A program made the position numbers and the translations under genes. A model generated the notes under the pieces. The model made no database searches, was not told the DNA's origin, and saw only the letters and a program-made list of their open reading frames with translations. A stretch of DNA of 64,000 bases from Streptomyces sp. AP-93 (GTDB lineage Bacteria; Actinomycetota; Actinomycetes; Streptomycetales; Streptomycetaceae). The stretch's first letter is position 1; every line of letters starts with the position of its first letter. The stretch is from positions 505,782-569,781 of the forward strand of contig NZ_JALGBX010000002.1 of assembly GCF_022808175.1 (NCBI RefSeq), read 5' to 3'. This document shows, in pieces, positions 46,605 to 54,982 of the stretch.

Positions 46605-48071
46605 TCAGCCCTTGAGCCGCGCCATCCACGCCTCGATCTCGTCCGAGGCGCGGGGCAGCCCGGCCGACAGGTTCCGGTTGCCGTCCTCGGTGACGAGGAT
46701 GTCGTCCTCGATCCGGACGCCGATGCCGCGGTACTCCGCGGGCACGGTCAGGTCGTCGGCCTGGAAGTACAGACCGGGCTCGACGGTCAGGCACATCCCG
46801 GGCTCCAGCGTGCCGTCGACGTACGCCTCGGTGCGCGCGGCGGCGCAGTCGTGGACGTCCATGCCGAGCATGTGACCGGTGCCGTGCAGGGTCCAGCGGC
46901 GCTGCAGACCGAGCTCCAGGACACGCTCGACCGGGCCCTCCAGCAGACCCCACTCGACGAGCTTCTCGGCGAGCACGTGCTGGGAGGCGTCGTGGAAGTC
47001 GCGGAACTTCGCGCCCGGCTTGACGGCGGCGATGCCGGCTTCCTGGGACGCGTAGACCGCGTCGTAGATCTTGCGCTGGATGTCGGTGTACGTGCCGCTG
47101 ATCGGCAGGGTGCGCGTGACGTCGGCGGTGTAGAGGGAGTGGGTCTCCACACCGGCGTCGAGCAGCAGCAGGTCGCCGGAGCGGACGTCTCCGTCGTTGC
47201 GGACCCAGTGCAGGGTGCAGGCGTGCGGGCCGGCGGCGCAGATGGAGCCGTAGCCGACGTCGTTGCCCTCGACGCGGGCGCGCAGGAAGAAGGTGCCCTC
47301 GATGTAGCGCTCGGAGGTGGCCTCGGCCTTGTCGAGCACCTTCACGACGTCCTCGAAGCCGCGGACGGTGGAGTCGACGGCCTTCTGCAGCTCGCCGATC
47401 TCGAACGCGTCCTTCACGGCGCGGGCCTCGGAGAGGTAGACGCGCAGCTCCTCGTCGCGCTCCTTGGTGACCTTGTCGGTCAGGGCGGTCTCGATGACGG
47501 AGTCGTGACCGCGGACGCTACGGACCGGGCCCTCGGCCTCGGCGAGCTCCTCGGGGAGCTTGCGCACGTCCTTGGCGGGGATGCCCAGGAGCTGCTCGGC
47601 CTCCGTGAGGGAGTGGCGGCGGCCGACCCACAGTTCGCCGCTGCCGGAGAGCCAGAACTCGCCGTTCTCGCGGTCGGAGCGGGGCAGCAGGTAGACGGTG
47701 GCGTGGTGGCCGGTCTCCCCCGCGGGCTCCAGGACCAGGACGCCGTTCTCGGTCTGGTCGCCGGTGAGGTACGCGTACTCGGTCGAGGCGCGGAAGGGGT
47801 ACTCGGTGTCGTTCGAGCGCGTCTTCAGCCGTCCGGCGGGGACGACGAGGCGCTCGCCGGGGAAGCGCCGGGACAGCGCGGAGCGGCGGGCCGCGGTGTG
47901 CGCGGCCTGAGCGATCGGCTCCAGTCCGCGCAGCTCGGTGTCTGCCCAGCCCGTGCGCATGCTCGCGGCGAGTTCCTCGCTGACGCCCGGGTACAGCCCG
48001 TTCTTGCGCTGCTTGTGCTTCTTCTTGGGCTGCTCTTCTTCCGGGGTCTCCGGGGTGAGCTCGTCAGCCAC
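46605..48071 (-). CDS. pepP: Xaa-Pro aminopeptidase (aminopeptidase P, M24B)
   Basis: The 488-residue cytoplasmic metallopeptidase removes an N-terminal residue preceding proline. The metal ligands of the M24B family are present: Asp in LLLLDAGVE, Asp in YTADVTRT, His in GTGHMLGMDVHD, Glu in CLTVEPGLYF and Glu in GVRIEDDILV. A Lys/Glu-rich N-terminal extension (residues ~1-25) is unusual. The GTG at 48071 has GAGGAG upstream. A second M24-fold protein lies at 30275-31144. Confidence 0.95.
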   Translation of the reverse strand: MADELTPETPEEEQPKKKHKQRKNGLYPGVSEELAASMRTGWADTELRGLEPIAQAAHTAARRSALSRRFPGERLVVPAGRLKTRSNDTEYPFRASTEYAYLTGDQTENGVLVLEPAGETGHHATVYLLPRSDRENGEFWLSGSGELWVGRRHSLTEAEQLLGIPAKDVRKLPEELAEAEGPVRSVRGHDSVIETALTDKVTKERDEELRVYLSEARAVKDAFEIGELQKAVDSTVRGFEDVVKVLDKAEATSERYIEGTFFLRARVEGNDVGYGSICAAGPHACTLHWVRNDGDVRSGDLLLLDAGVETHSLYTADVTRTLPISGTYTDIQRKIYDAVYASQEAGIAAVKPGAKFRDFHDASQHVLAEKLVEWGLLEGPVERVLELGLQRRWTLHGTGHMLGMDVHDCAAARTEAYVDGTLEPGMCLTVEPGLYFQADDLTVPAEYRGIGVRIEDDILVTEDGNRNLSAGLPRASDEIEAWMARLKG

Positions 48072-48175
48072 GTCTTCTCCTCAGTACGACGGACACGGAC
48101 CGGGTATGGACCTCATCCATCGTATGTGTGAGCGGACGCCCCCCGAAGGGTCGTGTGACAAATCCGCCAAACCAG

Positions 48176-48287
48176 GTCACACGCCCCGCTTCTTACGTCC
48201 TCGTCACACCCCGGGCGTCACACGCCAGGCGTCACACGCCAGGCGACCCGCCCGGCGTCACAGCCAGGCGACCCGCCCCGGCGTCAC
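48176..48287. repeat. Interspersed GTCAC-unit repeat at the phosphatase stop codon
   Basis: GTCAC followed by AC/AG and CC-rich sequence recurs at 48176, 48203, 48217, 48231, 48257 and 48283, with spacings of 27, 14, 14, 26 and 26. The last unit contains the TGA stop (minus strand) of the phosphatase gene. Units therefore come in a short (14) and a long (26) form. Confidence 0.82.
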
Positions 48288-49795
48288 TCGAACCGCGCCG
48301 CGAGCAGCACGATGTCCTCGGAGGCGTCCGCCGGGAGGGCGGGCCCGTCCCCGTCGCCGTCCGGCAGAACCGTCCGCAGGATGTGGTCGCAGATGGCGGC
48401 CGGGTCCTCGCGGGCGCTACGGGGGATCCCCGCGGCGGCGGCGTGCAGCCGCGCGTACGCCCGGTCCATCGGGTCCCCGGTGCGCCGGAGCAGCCCGTCC
48501 GTGTACAGCAGCACCGTTTCTCCGGGTGCGGGCTCGATCTCCACGCTAGGAGCCTCCCAGCAGGACAGCATCCCGAGCGGCGCGGAGAGGGTGGTCTCCA
48601 CGTACTCGGTGCGCCGCTCGCCGATCAGCAGCGGCGGGGTGTGCCCGGCCCCGGCCAGGATGAGCTTGCGCCCCCGGCTGCCCGCCGGGCCGCCCGTCTG
48701 GCCGCCCGCCTGGCCCCCGGCGGGCTCGCAGTAGGCGAAGAGCGCGGTTGCCGAGCGCGCGGGCTCCGTCAGGCGCAGCAGCAGCTCCAGGTCGGAGAGG
48801 ACGGCGACGGGGTCCTCGCCCTCCATGACGGCGTACGCCCGCAGAGAGGCGCGCAGCCGCCCCATCGCGGCGACGGCGCTCGGTCCCGAGCCCGTGACGG
48901 AGCCGACGGCCAGCCCGAGGGCGCCCTCCGGCAGCGGCAGCGCGTCGTACCAGTCGCCTCCGCCGTGCGGGCCGGTGTGGTGCCGGGCGGCGAGCTGGAC
49001 CCCGGGGATCCGGGGGAGCCGGCTCGGCAGCAGTTCCTCGGCGACGGTGGCCAGGCTGGAGCGGGCGCGCTCCACCTCCAGCATCCGGGCCAGGTGCTCG
49101 GCGGCGTGCCGGACGTACAGCCCGGCCAGGTCGCGCTGGCGGTCGCTGGGCTCGGCCTGTTCGTCGTAGAGCCAGACGGCTGCGCCGAGCCGGCCGGTGG
49201 CCTCGGCGGTCAGCGGCAGCGCGTAGCTGGCGGCGTAGCCGAGGCGGGCGGCGACCTCGCGGTGGCGGGGGTCGACGGGGGTGGCGTACCCGTCGCCGCC
49301 GGCGCCGGCGGTCGTGCCGGGCTCGGGCAGGACCTCCGAGCCGCCGTTGGCGTCGGGCAGGCCGTCGAGGATGCGGCCGTACGAGGTGGCGCTGCGCGGC
49401 ACCGTCTCGATGTGGCCGAGGTCGGCGTGGCCGAGCCCCAGGCCGATCGTGGTGGTGGGGCCGAGTCCGTCGGAGGGCTCCAGGACGATCAGGCCGCGAC
49501 GGGCGCCGACGAGGGCCGCGCCGGCCCGCAGGAACTCCTGGAGGGAGGCGGTGAGGTCACTGGCGCGGGCGAGCCGCTCGGTGAGCTCGTGGAGGGTGGT
49601 GAGGTCGGAGACCATGCCCGCGAGGCGGTCCTGAATGACCGAGCTCGCGGCGGGGCCCTGCGCCGGTGCGTGGACCGCTCGCGGGCTCGTCGATGTGGAC
49701 ACGGCCGTGGGCGGCGGTGTGGGCGCCACAGTGTGCGGGGACGCTGTGACAGCTGGATCGATTCCAGCCACTTTCGGCAGATGCGGGGCGCTCAT
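48284..49795 (-). CDS. GAF-SpoIIE/PP2C-type phosphatase, active site degenerate
   Basis: The 503-residue protein has a disordered Thr/Pro-rich N-terminus, a GAF domain (~75-260) and a SpoIIE-like PP2C domain (~285-503). GGDWYDALPL keeps the first metal Asp, and YTDGLL and EDIVLL are present. The central motif, normally GDVxGHG, reads GSVTGSG, so a metal-binding Asp and the following His are both Ser. Activity is thus doubtful, and a regulatory pseudophosphatase is possible. It lies in a neighbourhood with two RsbW-type ATPases, the usual partners in Streptomyces. The ATG at 49795 has AAAGGCGG upstream. Confidence 0.88.
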   Translation of the reverse strand: MSAPHLPKVAGIDPAVTASPHTVAPTPPPTAVSTSTSPRAVHAPAQGPAASSVIQDRLAGMVSDLTTLHELTERLARASDLTASLQEFLRAGAALVGARRGLIVLEPSDGLGPTTTIGLGLGHADLGHIETVPRSATSYGRILDGLPDANGGSEVLPEPGTTAGAGGDGYATPVDPRHREVAARLGYAASYALPLTAEATGRLGAAVWLYDEQAEPSDRQRDLAGLYVRHAAEHLARMLEVERARSSLATVAEELLPSRLPRIPGVQLAARHHTGPHGGGDWYDALPLPEGALGLAVGSVTGSGPSAVAAMGRLRASLRAYAVMEGEDPVAVLSDLELLLRLTEPARSATALFAYCEPAGGQAGGQTGGPAGSRGRKLILAGAGHTPPLLIGERRTEYVETTLSAPLGMLSCWEAPSVEIEPAPGETVLLYTDGLLRRTGDPMDRAYARLHAAAAGIPRSAREDPAAICDHILRTVLPDGDGDGPALPADASEDIVLLAARFE

Positions 49796-50319
49796 GGCGT
49801 CCGCCTTTCCAGCTGGTGCGATTCGCCATATAGCATCGCAAACCCCCAGATCATGCTGCGCCGCTATCAATGAATCCACATCTACACGCACACGAGGAGC
49901 GATGTCCAGCATTGCCCACGTGGGAATCCTGGTGTCCGTGGGACGGCAACTCACTGTCCGGTCAGGGCTAGAACTTGGCCGGAAAAAGCGGGAAGCGAAC
50001 GGTTTTTGCGGTCGACTGGGCGAGTCCGTCGGCCGGGCCGGGTACGTAATCCGTTGCACCCGGGGAGAGTTGGCGCAGCCCGGTGCCCGCCGGGAACCGT
50101 CGGGCACGGCCCGTCGTCCCCATCGACGACAGCCGTCCCCCGCGCGCTCCCGGGTCGCGTACCGCCCCCGACGGACGTTTCATGGACCCGTAAGAAAACT
50201 GCACGAACCGTGTGAACCTGCTTCAGGCGGACAGTGACGCGAAACGTGTACGTGTAGTGAACCACCGCTTACATGGTGTGATGTGGCCCTCGGCGTTCAA
50301 CGGAAAGGAACGAGCGCTC
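49796..50319. promoter_or_regulatory. Divergent intergenic region, phosphatase / Prim-Pol-like gene
   Basis: The 524 bp hold promoters for both flanking genes. An open frame at 49902-50237 (112 codons, Arg-rich) has weak third-position GC and no domain, so I do not call it. I see no repeat or strong hairpin. Confidence 0.5.
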
Positions 50320-51018
50320 ATGCGCGAGATCCTCGGAAGGCGTCTCCAGCGGCTCCGCAATCGCTTGCAATCCCTGCGCCCCGCCCAGCCGCAGGGTGAT
50401 GCGCCGGGTCTCCTCGACGCGGCGCTGACCTGCGCCACCACCTGGCACTGGCCCCTGCTGCCGGGCGTCGGACGCTCCGGCGTCGACAGCTCCCGGTGCG
50501 CCTGCCCCGACCCCGACTGCGCGGTGCCCGGCGCGCACCCCTTCGATCCCGGGCTGCTCGCGGCCACCGCCGACCCACGGATGGTGTCCTGGTGGTGGGC
50601 CAACCGGGCGGGTGCGCCGATCCTGCTGGCCACCGGCGGGAGTGCGCCCTGCGCTGTGAGCCTGCCCGCCGCGGCGGCCGCGCGTGCCGTCGTACGACTG
50701 GACGCCGAGGGGATGCGGCTCGGGCCGATCGTGGCCACGCCCACGCGGTGGTCGCTGCTCGTGGCGCCGTACTCGCTGGAGCGGCTCGGCGAGATCCTCT
50801 ACGCCAAGGACCACGTGCCCTCCTCGCTGCGCTTCCACGGCGAGGGCGGCTACTTGCTGCTGCCGCCCTCCGCCGCGATCGGCGGCGGCCAGGTGCGGTG
50901 GGAGCGTGAGCCCGCGGGCGCCGGGGAGATCTGGCTGCCGGAGGTGGAGGCGGTCGTGGACGCGCTGGTGGAGGCGAGCAGCGGGGCCTCGGGCGGCGGG
51001 AGCCGGCTCGCGTACTGA
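50320..51018 (+). CDS. Bifunctional primase/polymerase (Prim-Pol)-like protein
   Basis: The 232-residue protein resembles the N-terminal Prim-Pol domain family of actinobacteria: WPLLPGV...RCACPDPDCAVPGAHPFDP is the Cys/His-containing region, PRMVSWWWANRAGAPILLATG the second block, and FHGEGGYLLLPPSA the third. The catalytic Asp pair of active Prim-Pols is not evident, so it may be a degenerate or regulatory version. There is no helicase domain. The ATG at 50320 follows AAAGGAA nine bases upstream. Its last codons (Leu-Ala-Tyr-stop) are the first unit of a 14-bp tandem array. Confidence 0.78.
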   Translation: MREILGRRLQRLRNRLQSLRPAQPQGDAPGLLDAALTCATTWHWPLLPGVGRSGVDSSRCACPDPDCAVPGAHPFDPGLLAATADPRMVSWWWANRAGAPILLATGGSAPCAVSLPAAAAARAVVRLDAEGMRLGPIVATPTRWSLLVAPYSLERLGEILYAKDHVPSSLRFHGEGGYLLLPPSAAIGGGQVRWEREPAGAGEIWLPEVEAVVDALVEASSGASGGGSRLAY

Positions 51019-51146
51019 GTCTCGATCACTGAGGCTCGTGTACTGGGGCTCGTGTACTGAGGCTCGTGTGGTGGGGCTCGCGTACCCGGGCTCGCGTCCT
51101 GAGGCTCGCGTGCTCGGGCTCGCGTACTGGCGCCCGTGCGCTGACG
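51007..51146. repeat. 14-bp tandem repeat array, ten units, beginning at a stop codon
   Basis: Ten units of exactly 14 bp start at 51007, 51021 and so on to 51133, with consensus CTCGCGTACTGAGG. Unit 1 encodes Leu-Ala-Tyr-stop of the upstream gene. Units vary at two to five positions. There is no spacer structure, so it is not a CRISPR array. Confidence 0.93.
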
Positions 51147-51238
51147 GATCACTCGTACGGGTGCCAGCGAGACGAGTTTCCAAGGGAATTGGGCGCGGGG
51201 ATCTCCGTGCCCCATTCCCGGATCGCTATCTTCGGCGA

Positions 51239-51889
51239 ATGAATCTCCGCCTGATCGGTATCGGCGCCGGTGTGTTGATCATCTTGTCGCTCCCGCTGGC
51301 GGGAGCGATCGCCGGGCCGGATTTCGCCGGTCAGAGCGATGGAAAGGGCGGCGGGCTGTTCTCCGCCTTCGGCCTCGGTGACCCGCCCAAGGGCGACCCG
51401 GGGGCGTCGGACTCCAAGGCCTCCGAGAAATCCGAGGGCTCAGCCGATTCGGATGCTCCGGGAGCGGGTTCCGCCTCCGGCCGGTCCCGTACGCCGGCCT
51501 CCGCCGCCGCGCCGGGGCGCCCGGGCCCGGTCGAGCAGCCGCGTACGGACGCCCGCTGCGGACCCGAACTGTCCTCCCCGCAGGGGGTGGAGGCGCAGAC
51601 GTGCGTCCTGTCGGGCGAGGGCCGGACGTGGGGGCGCAGTTACTACCGGAACACCAGCGGCCGCGCGCTCGACGCGGTGCTCACGGTGATGGGCCCGGCG
51701 GGGCGCACGGTGCAGATCCGCTGCGCGGTCGGCGCGGGCGATGAACCGGGGCTGTGCGAAACGCCGAGGGAAGAGTCGGCCGGGGCGCCGGAGGACTACT
51801 CGGCTGTAGCGGAATTTGCAGTTCCGGATGATGAAGGAGCTCTGCTCCTGCGGTCCGGGAGCAACTCACCGGTACCAGGTGACGGTTGA
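51239..51889 (+). CDS. Putative secreted protein, unknown function
   Basis: The 216-residue product has an N-terminal hydrophobic signal or anchor (residues ~4-26), a long Ser/Asp/Gly/Pro-rich disordered segment (~30-105) and a small C-terminal domain with three Cys residues (RCGPE, QTCVL, QIRCAV) plus CET. No family is recognised. The ATG at 51239 has no ribosome site, and TATCTT lies six bases upstream, compatible with a leaderless message. It follows the 14-bp repeat array. Confidence 0.75.
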   Translation: MNLRLIGIGAGVLIILSLPLAGAIAGPDFAGQSDGKGGGLFSAFGLGDPPKGDPGASDSKASEKSEGSADSDAPGAGSASGRSRTPASAAAPGRPGPVEQPRTDARCGPELSSPQGVEAQTCVLSGEGRTWGRSYYRNTSGRALDAVLTVMGPAGRTVQIRCAVGAGDEPGLCETPREESAGAPEDYSAVAEFAVPDDEGALLLRSGSNSPVPGDG

Positions 51890-51909
51890 GCGCCACCGGA
51901 AAATCAAGG

Positions 51910-51949
51910 GCCCGGTCGCTGGCGACGGGGGATGCACCAGCGACCGGGC
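51910..51949 (+). terminator. Terminator of the secreted-protein gene
   Basis: A perfect 13-bp stem (51910-51922 with 51937-51949) with a 14-base loop lies 20 bases after the stop. Confidence 0.8.
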
Positions 51950-51969
51950 TACAAGAACGGTAACAAGAG

Positions 51970-52068
51970 ATCGCCTGTTCGCAAATTCGATCTCTGATAT
52001 TCAGACACCGATTTGCAGGCGATTAGCGGGAGTTGTGACTCCGATCACCGGTGACCGGTCACCGGTGA
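51970..52068. other. Structured intergenic DNA with bulged hairpin and 24-bp palindrome
   Basis: ATCGCCTG(TTCG)CAAAT at 51970-51986 pairs with ATTTGCAGGCGAT at 52011-52023, leaving a TTCG bulge. Further on, 52045-52068 is a perfect 24-bp palindrome with arms TCACCGGTGACC. The segment lies between two terminators and its role is unknown. Confidence 0.6.
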
Positions 52069-52096
52069 CCCTCCCGGAGCCCCTCCGTGGACCCGC

Positions 52097-52124
52097 GTGG
52101 CCGGCCCGCGAAGGGGCCGGCCAC
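52097..52124 (-). terminator. Terminator of the DUF5926 gene
   Basis: A perfect 11-bp stem (52097-52107 with 52114-52124) with a 6-base loop lies four bases past the stop codon. Confidence 0.8.
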
Positions 52125-52128
52125 CCGG

Positions 52129-53103
52129 TCAGCTGAGCGTGACCTGGCGGTTGGTGAGGCCACCGCGGGCCCGGCGCTCCTCCGTGGTCAGCGGCGCGTC
52201 CGTCGCGAGGGCCGCGGCGAGCCGCTCCGCGAGCTCGGCCGCGGGCTTCTCCACGTCCTCGGCCGAGACCCCGGTCGGCAGGTCCCAGACGGGGACCATC
52301 AGGCCGTGGGCGCGGAAGGAGCCGACCAGCTTGGTGCCCTCGCCGAGCGAGGACGTGCCCGCGGCGTGCAGGCGCGCGAGTGCGTCGAGCAGCTTCTCCT
52401 CGGGGTGCGGCATGACCCAGCGCAGGTGGTTCTTGTCCGGCGTCTCGCACCAGTAGGCGGCGTCCACACCGGTCAGCTTGACGGTCGGGATGGCGGCCGC
52501 GTTGGCGCGCTCCAGGGAGGCGGCGACCTCCGGGGAGGCGCTCTGGGCGCTCTCCGCTTCCGGAATCCAGAATTCGAACCCGCTGTGGACAACCGGCTCG
52601 AAACCGCCGTCCGCGGACAGGAGATCCTGAAGTCGCGGACCCTCGGCCGGAACCCGGCGGGCCGCGACGACGGTGCCGGGCTCGGCCACGAGCGCGCGCT
52701 CCAGGGTGTCGGCCATGTCCCGGGCGAGGTCGCCGGTGGTCGAGTCGTTCTGCAGGCCGAGCAGGACGGAGCCGTCCTCGCGGCGCAGTGCCGGCGAGGC
52801 CAGCGGGAGTACGGTCACCAGCGTGACGGAGGGGACGCCCTCGGGCAGTCCGCCCTTGAGCGTGAGCGGCACGGTGGCGGCGGGGACGAGCTCGCGCAGC
52901 GCCACCCAGTCGCACTCGCCGGGCAGGCCCTCGAACGGCCGGGCCACGTGCTCGGTGACGGCGTGCGCGGCGGCCGCGCCGTGGCAGGCCTTGTAACGGC
53001 GCCCGGATCCGCAGGGGCAGGGCTCGCGAGCGCCCACCACCGGGATCTCCCCGTTGTTGAGCTGCGGCTTTGCGGACTTCGCGGCGGGGCGCTTCTTGGC
53101 CAT
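52129..53103 (-). CDS. SEC-C motif / DUF5926-type protein
   Basis: The 324-residue cytoplasmic protein begins with a basic segment and a SEC-C zinc motif ([15 protein letters not shown], residues ~28-42), the same Cys-Cys-Cys-His pattern found at the C-terminus of SecA. A long actinobacterial domain of unknown function follows. The function is unknown; SEC-C motifs often mediate ribosome or SecB-type contacts. The ATG at 53103 opens MAKKRPAAK. Confidence 0.88.
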   Translation of the reverse strand: MAKKRPAAKSAKPQLNNGEIPVVGAREPCPCGSGRRYKACHGAAAAHAVTEHVARPFEGLPGECDWVALRELVPAATVPLTLKGGLPEGVPSVTLVTVLPLASPALRREDGSVLLGLQNDSTTGDLARDMADTLERALVAEPGTVVAARRVPAEGPRLQDLLSADGGFEPVVHSGFEFWIPEAESAQSASPEVAASLERANAAAIPTVKLTGVDAAYWCETPDKNHLRWVMPHPEEKLLDALARLHAAGTSSLGEGTKLVGSFRAHGLMVPVWDLPTGVSAEDVEKPAAELAERLAAALATDAPLTTEERRARGGLTNRQVTLS

Positions 53104-53258
53104 CGTGGGTGTCTCCCGGTTGCGGCGGTACGGCGTCGGTCTGGGCGCGAGCCTAGCCGTTCGTACCGCCACAACCGGTGGGGTGCGGCCGGGAGCACGG
53201 TCGGCGTGCACTCCCGGACGGCCGCCATCCGTCCACCCGCGGTCGATCACCGATCGGA

Positions 53259-53774
53259 TCAGGCATCCAGATCGTCGAAGGCCGTACTGAAATCGATCGC
53301 CGGGGGCGCAACGCGCGTAGCGAAATCTTCGTGCCGGGGCCCACAGGCAACGGTCGCCCATACGGTGACCTCACCCGCCGCTCCGTCCCGGACACCCCAG
53401 TCCTGGGCCAGGGCGCTGATGATGTTCAGCCCCCGACCGCCCCGCGCGGTGACCGAGGGCTTGGCCGGGATGGGGCGGGTGGGCCCGCCGCCGTCCGTGA
53501 CCTCGACCGTCAGCCGCCCCGCCTTGTCGACGCGCCACGACGCGTGTATCCCACCGTCCCCGATCTCCCGCGCGCCCAGCGGTCTGCCGTGCCGGCAGGC
53601 GTTGCTGAGCAGTTCGGAAAGGATCAGTACGGCGTCATCCACGATCGATTCGGACACTCCGCTGATGCGCAGCTGCTCGCGCATCCGGTGCCTCGCCTCG
53701 CCCACGCCCGCAGGACCATGGGACACGTCCATGCACGACGACGTGGGCACTTCTTGTGCCACCATCAACGCCAC
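53259..53774 (-). CDS. RsbW-type HATPase regulatory protein
   Basis: The 171-residue GHKL ATPase domain protein has N-box [15 protein letters not shown]1 [11 protein letters not shown] and G2 [16 protein letters not shown]. In G1 the usual second Asp region reads DGGG. It belongs to the anti-sigma-kinase-like group. The GTG at 53774 is chosen because AAGGAGG lies eight bases upstream; ATG codons at 53801 and 53765 are alternatives. No partner genes are adjacent. It is the second such protein in 8 kb. Confidence 0.86.
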   Translation of the reverse strand: MALMVAQEVPTSSCMDVSHGPAGVGEARHRMREQLRISGVSESIVDDAVLILSELLSNACRHGRPLGAREIGDGGIHASWRVDKAGRLTVEVTDGGGPTRPIPAKPSVTARGGRGLNIISALAQDWGVRDGAAGEVTVWATVACGPRHEDFATRVAPPAIDFSTAFDDLDA

Positions 53775-53945
53775 CCCCGGAACCTCCTTAGCCCCACGCA
53801 TGGTCTGGATGCCCCAATGGCCTGGACCGGAAACCGTCGGACCGGCGCCCTCTGACGCATTCACGGCGACCGAACGCGGAGCGGATGCGCCGGTGCACAC
53901 CCCGTAACGGGTGTGACGCCTGTGGCGGAGGTGCAAAGCGGGATG

Positions 53946-54746
53946 TCAGCGGCCCAGCTGTGACAAAACTTGTCGCGGTCTGTTGGTGATGATCGCTTCC
54001 ACACCCAGATCAGCGCAGAGCTGAACATCTTCCGGATCGTTCACGGTCCATACGTGAACGGAATGCCCGGCGGCCTGAAGTTTGCGGATGAAGCCCGGGT
54101 GGTTGCGCACGATCCGCATCCCCGGCCCGGCGATCCGCACTCCGGCCGGCAGCCGCCCGTCCCTCATCCGGGGCGAGATGAACTGCATCAGGTACACGGT
54201 CGGGACCGTCGGCGCGGCCGCCCGCAGCCGGTGCAGGGAGCGCGCGGAGAAGCTCATCACCCGGACCGGGTGCGGCCCCTCGGCCGGCGGGGCGTCCAGC
54301 GCGAAGCGCTTGAGGAGGAAGAGCAGGCGCTCCTCCACCTGTCCGGCCCAGCGCGTCGGGTGCTTCGTCTCGATCGCCAGCTGAACCGGCCGCCCGGCGT
54401 CCGCGACCAGCTCCAGCAGCCGCTCCAGGGTGAGCACGGAGGTCCGCTCGGGGTCCGCGTCCCAGTCGGGAGACTCCTCCCGGTCCTTCCACGAGCCGAA
54501 GTCGAGGGCGGCGAGATCGGCCAGCTCCAGGGCGGAGACGGCGCCGCGGCCGTTGGAGGTGCGGTTCACCCTCCGGTCGTGGACCAGGACCAGATGGCCG
54601 TCGGCCGTGAGCCGGACATCGCACTCGAGGGCGTCGGCCCCGTCGTCGATGGCCTTGCGGTAGGCGGCCAGCGTGTGTTCGGGGGCATCCTCCGAGGCGC
54701 CGCGGTGGGCGACGACCTGGATGGTGCGCGGCGTTGCGTGGGTCAC
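53946..54746 (-). CDS. Glycerophosphodiester phosphodiesterase
   Basis: The 266-residue GDPD-fold enzyme hydrolyses glycerophosphodiesters to an alcohol and glycerol-3-phosphate. The motifs are VAHRGASEDAPEHT (His, Glu), ALECDVRLTADGHLVLVHD (Glu, Asp, His) and VHVWTVND near the C-terminus. No signal peptide is visible, so it is probably cytoplasmic. The GTG at 54746 precedes the conserved beta strand; the longer frame to 54851 has no homologous residues. It is divergent from the HtrA-type gene. Confidence 0.93.
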   Translation of the reverse strand: MTHATPRTIQVVAHRGASEDAPEHTLAAYRKAIDDGADALECDVRLTADGHLVLVHDRRVNRTSNGRGAVSALELADLAALDFGSWKDREESPDWDADPERTSVLTLERLLELVADAGRPVQLAIETKHPTRWAGQVEERLLFLLKRFALDAPPAEGPHPVRVMSFSARSLHRLRAAAPTVPTVYLMQFISPRMRDGRLPAGVRIAGPGMRIVRNHPGFIRKLQAAGHSVHVWTVNDPEDVQLCADLGVEAIITNRPRQVLSQLGR

Positions 54747-54982
54747 CGGCTCATGGTGCCACCGGGAGGGGGCCGGATGTCGGGGAGAGCCCTGCGGATA
54801 CTTCTGGAGATGCGTCCGAAATGTCGGAGATAAAGGATGGGGGAGACTCACAGGTCCGGCTTACAGTGCTCTGACGGGTCATGGGAAAGGCTTTGCCCAG
54901 GAACTTGTACGGCACGTCGAACGTTCAGTCGGACCGATATCGCCCGTATTTCTGAAGCCGTGTGTGACGAGGAGAGAGCGCT

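Noticed and set aside
49902..50237. 112-codon open frame in the phosphatase/Prim-Pol gap
   Set aside because: It has weak third-position GC, Arg-rich composition, a ribosome site only two bases from the ATG, and no recognisable domain.
51007..51146. CRISPR array
   Set aside because: Units are directly adjacent 14-mers with no unique spacers, and there are no cas genes in the window.
52583..52593. DnaA-box consensus TGTGGACAA inside the DUF5926 gene
   Set aside because: It is a single site within coding sequence; chance occurrence is likely.
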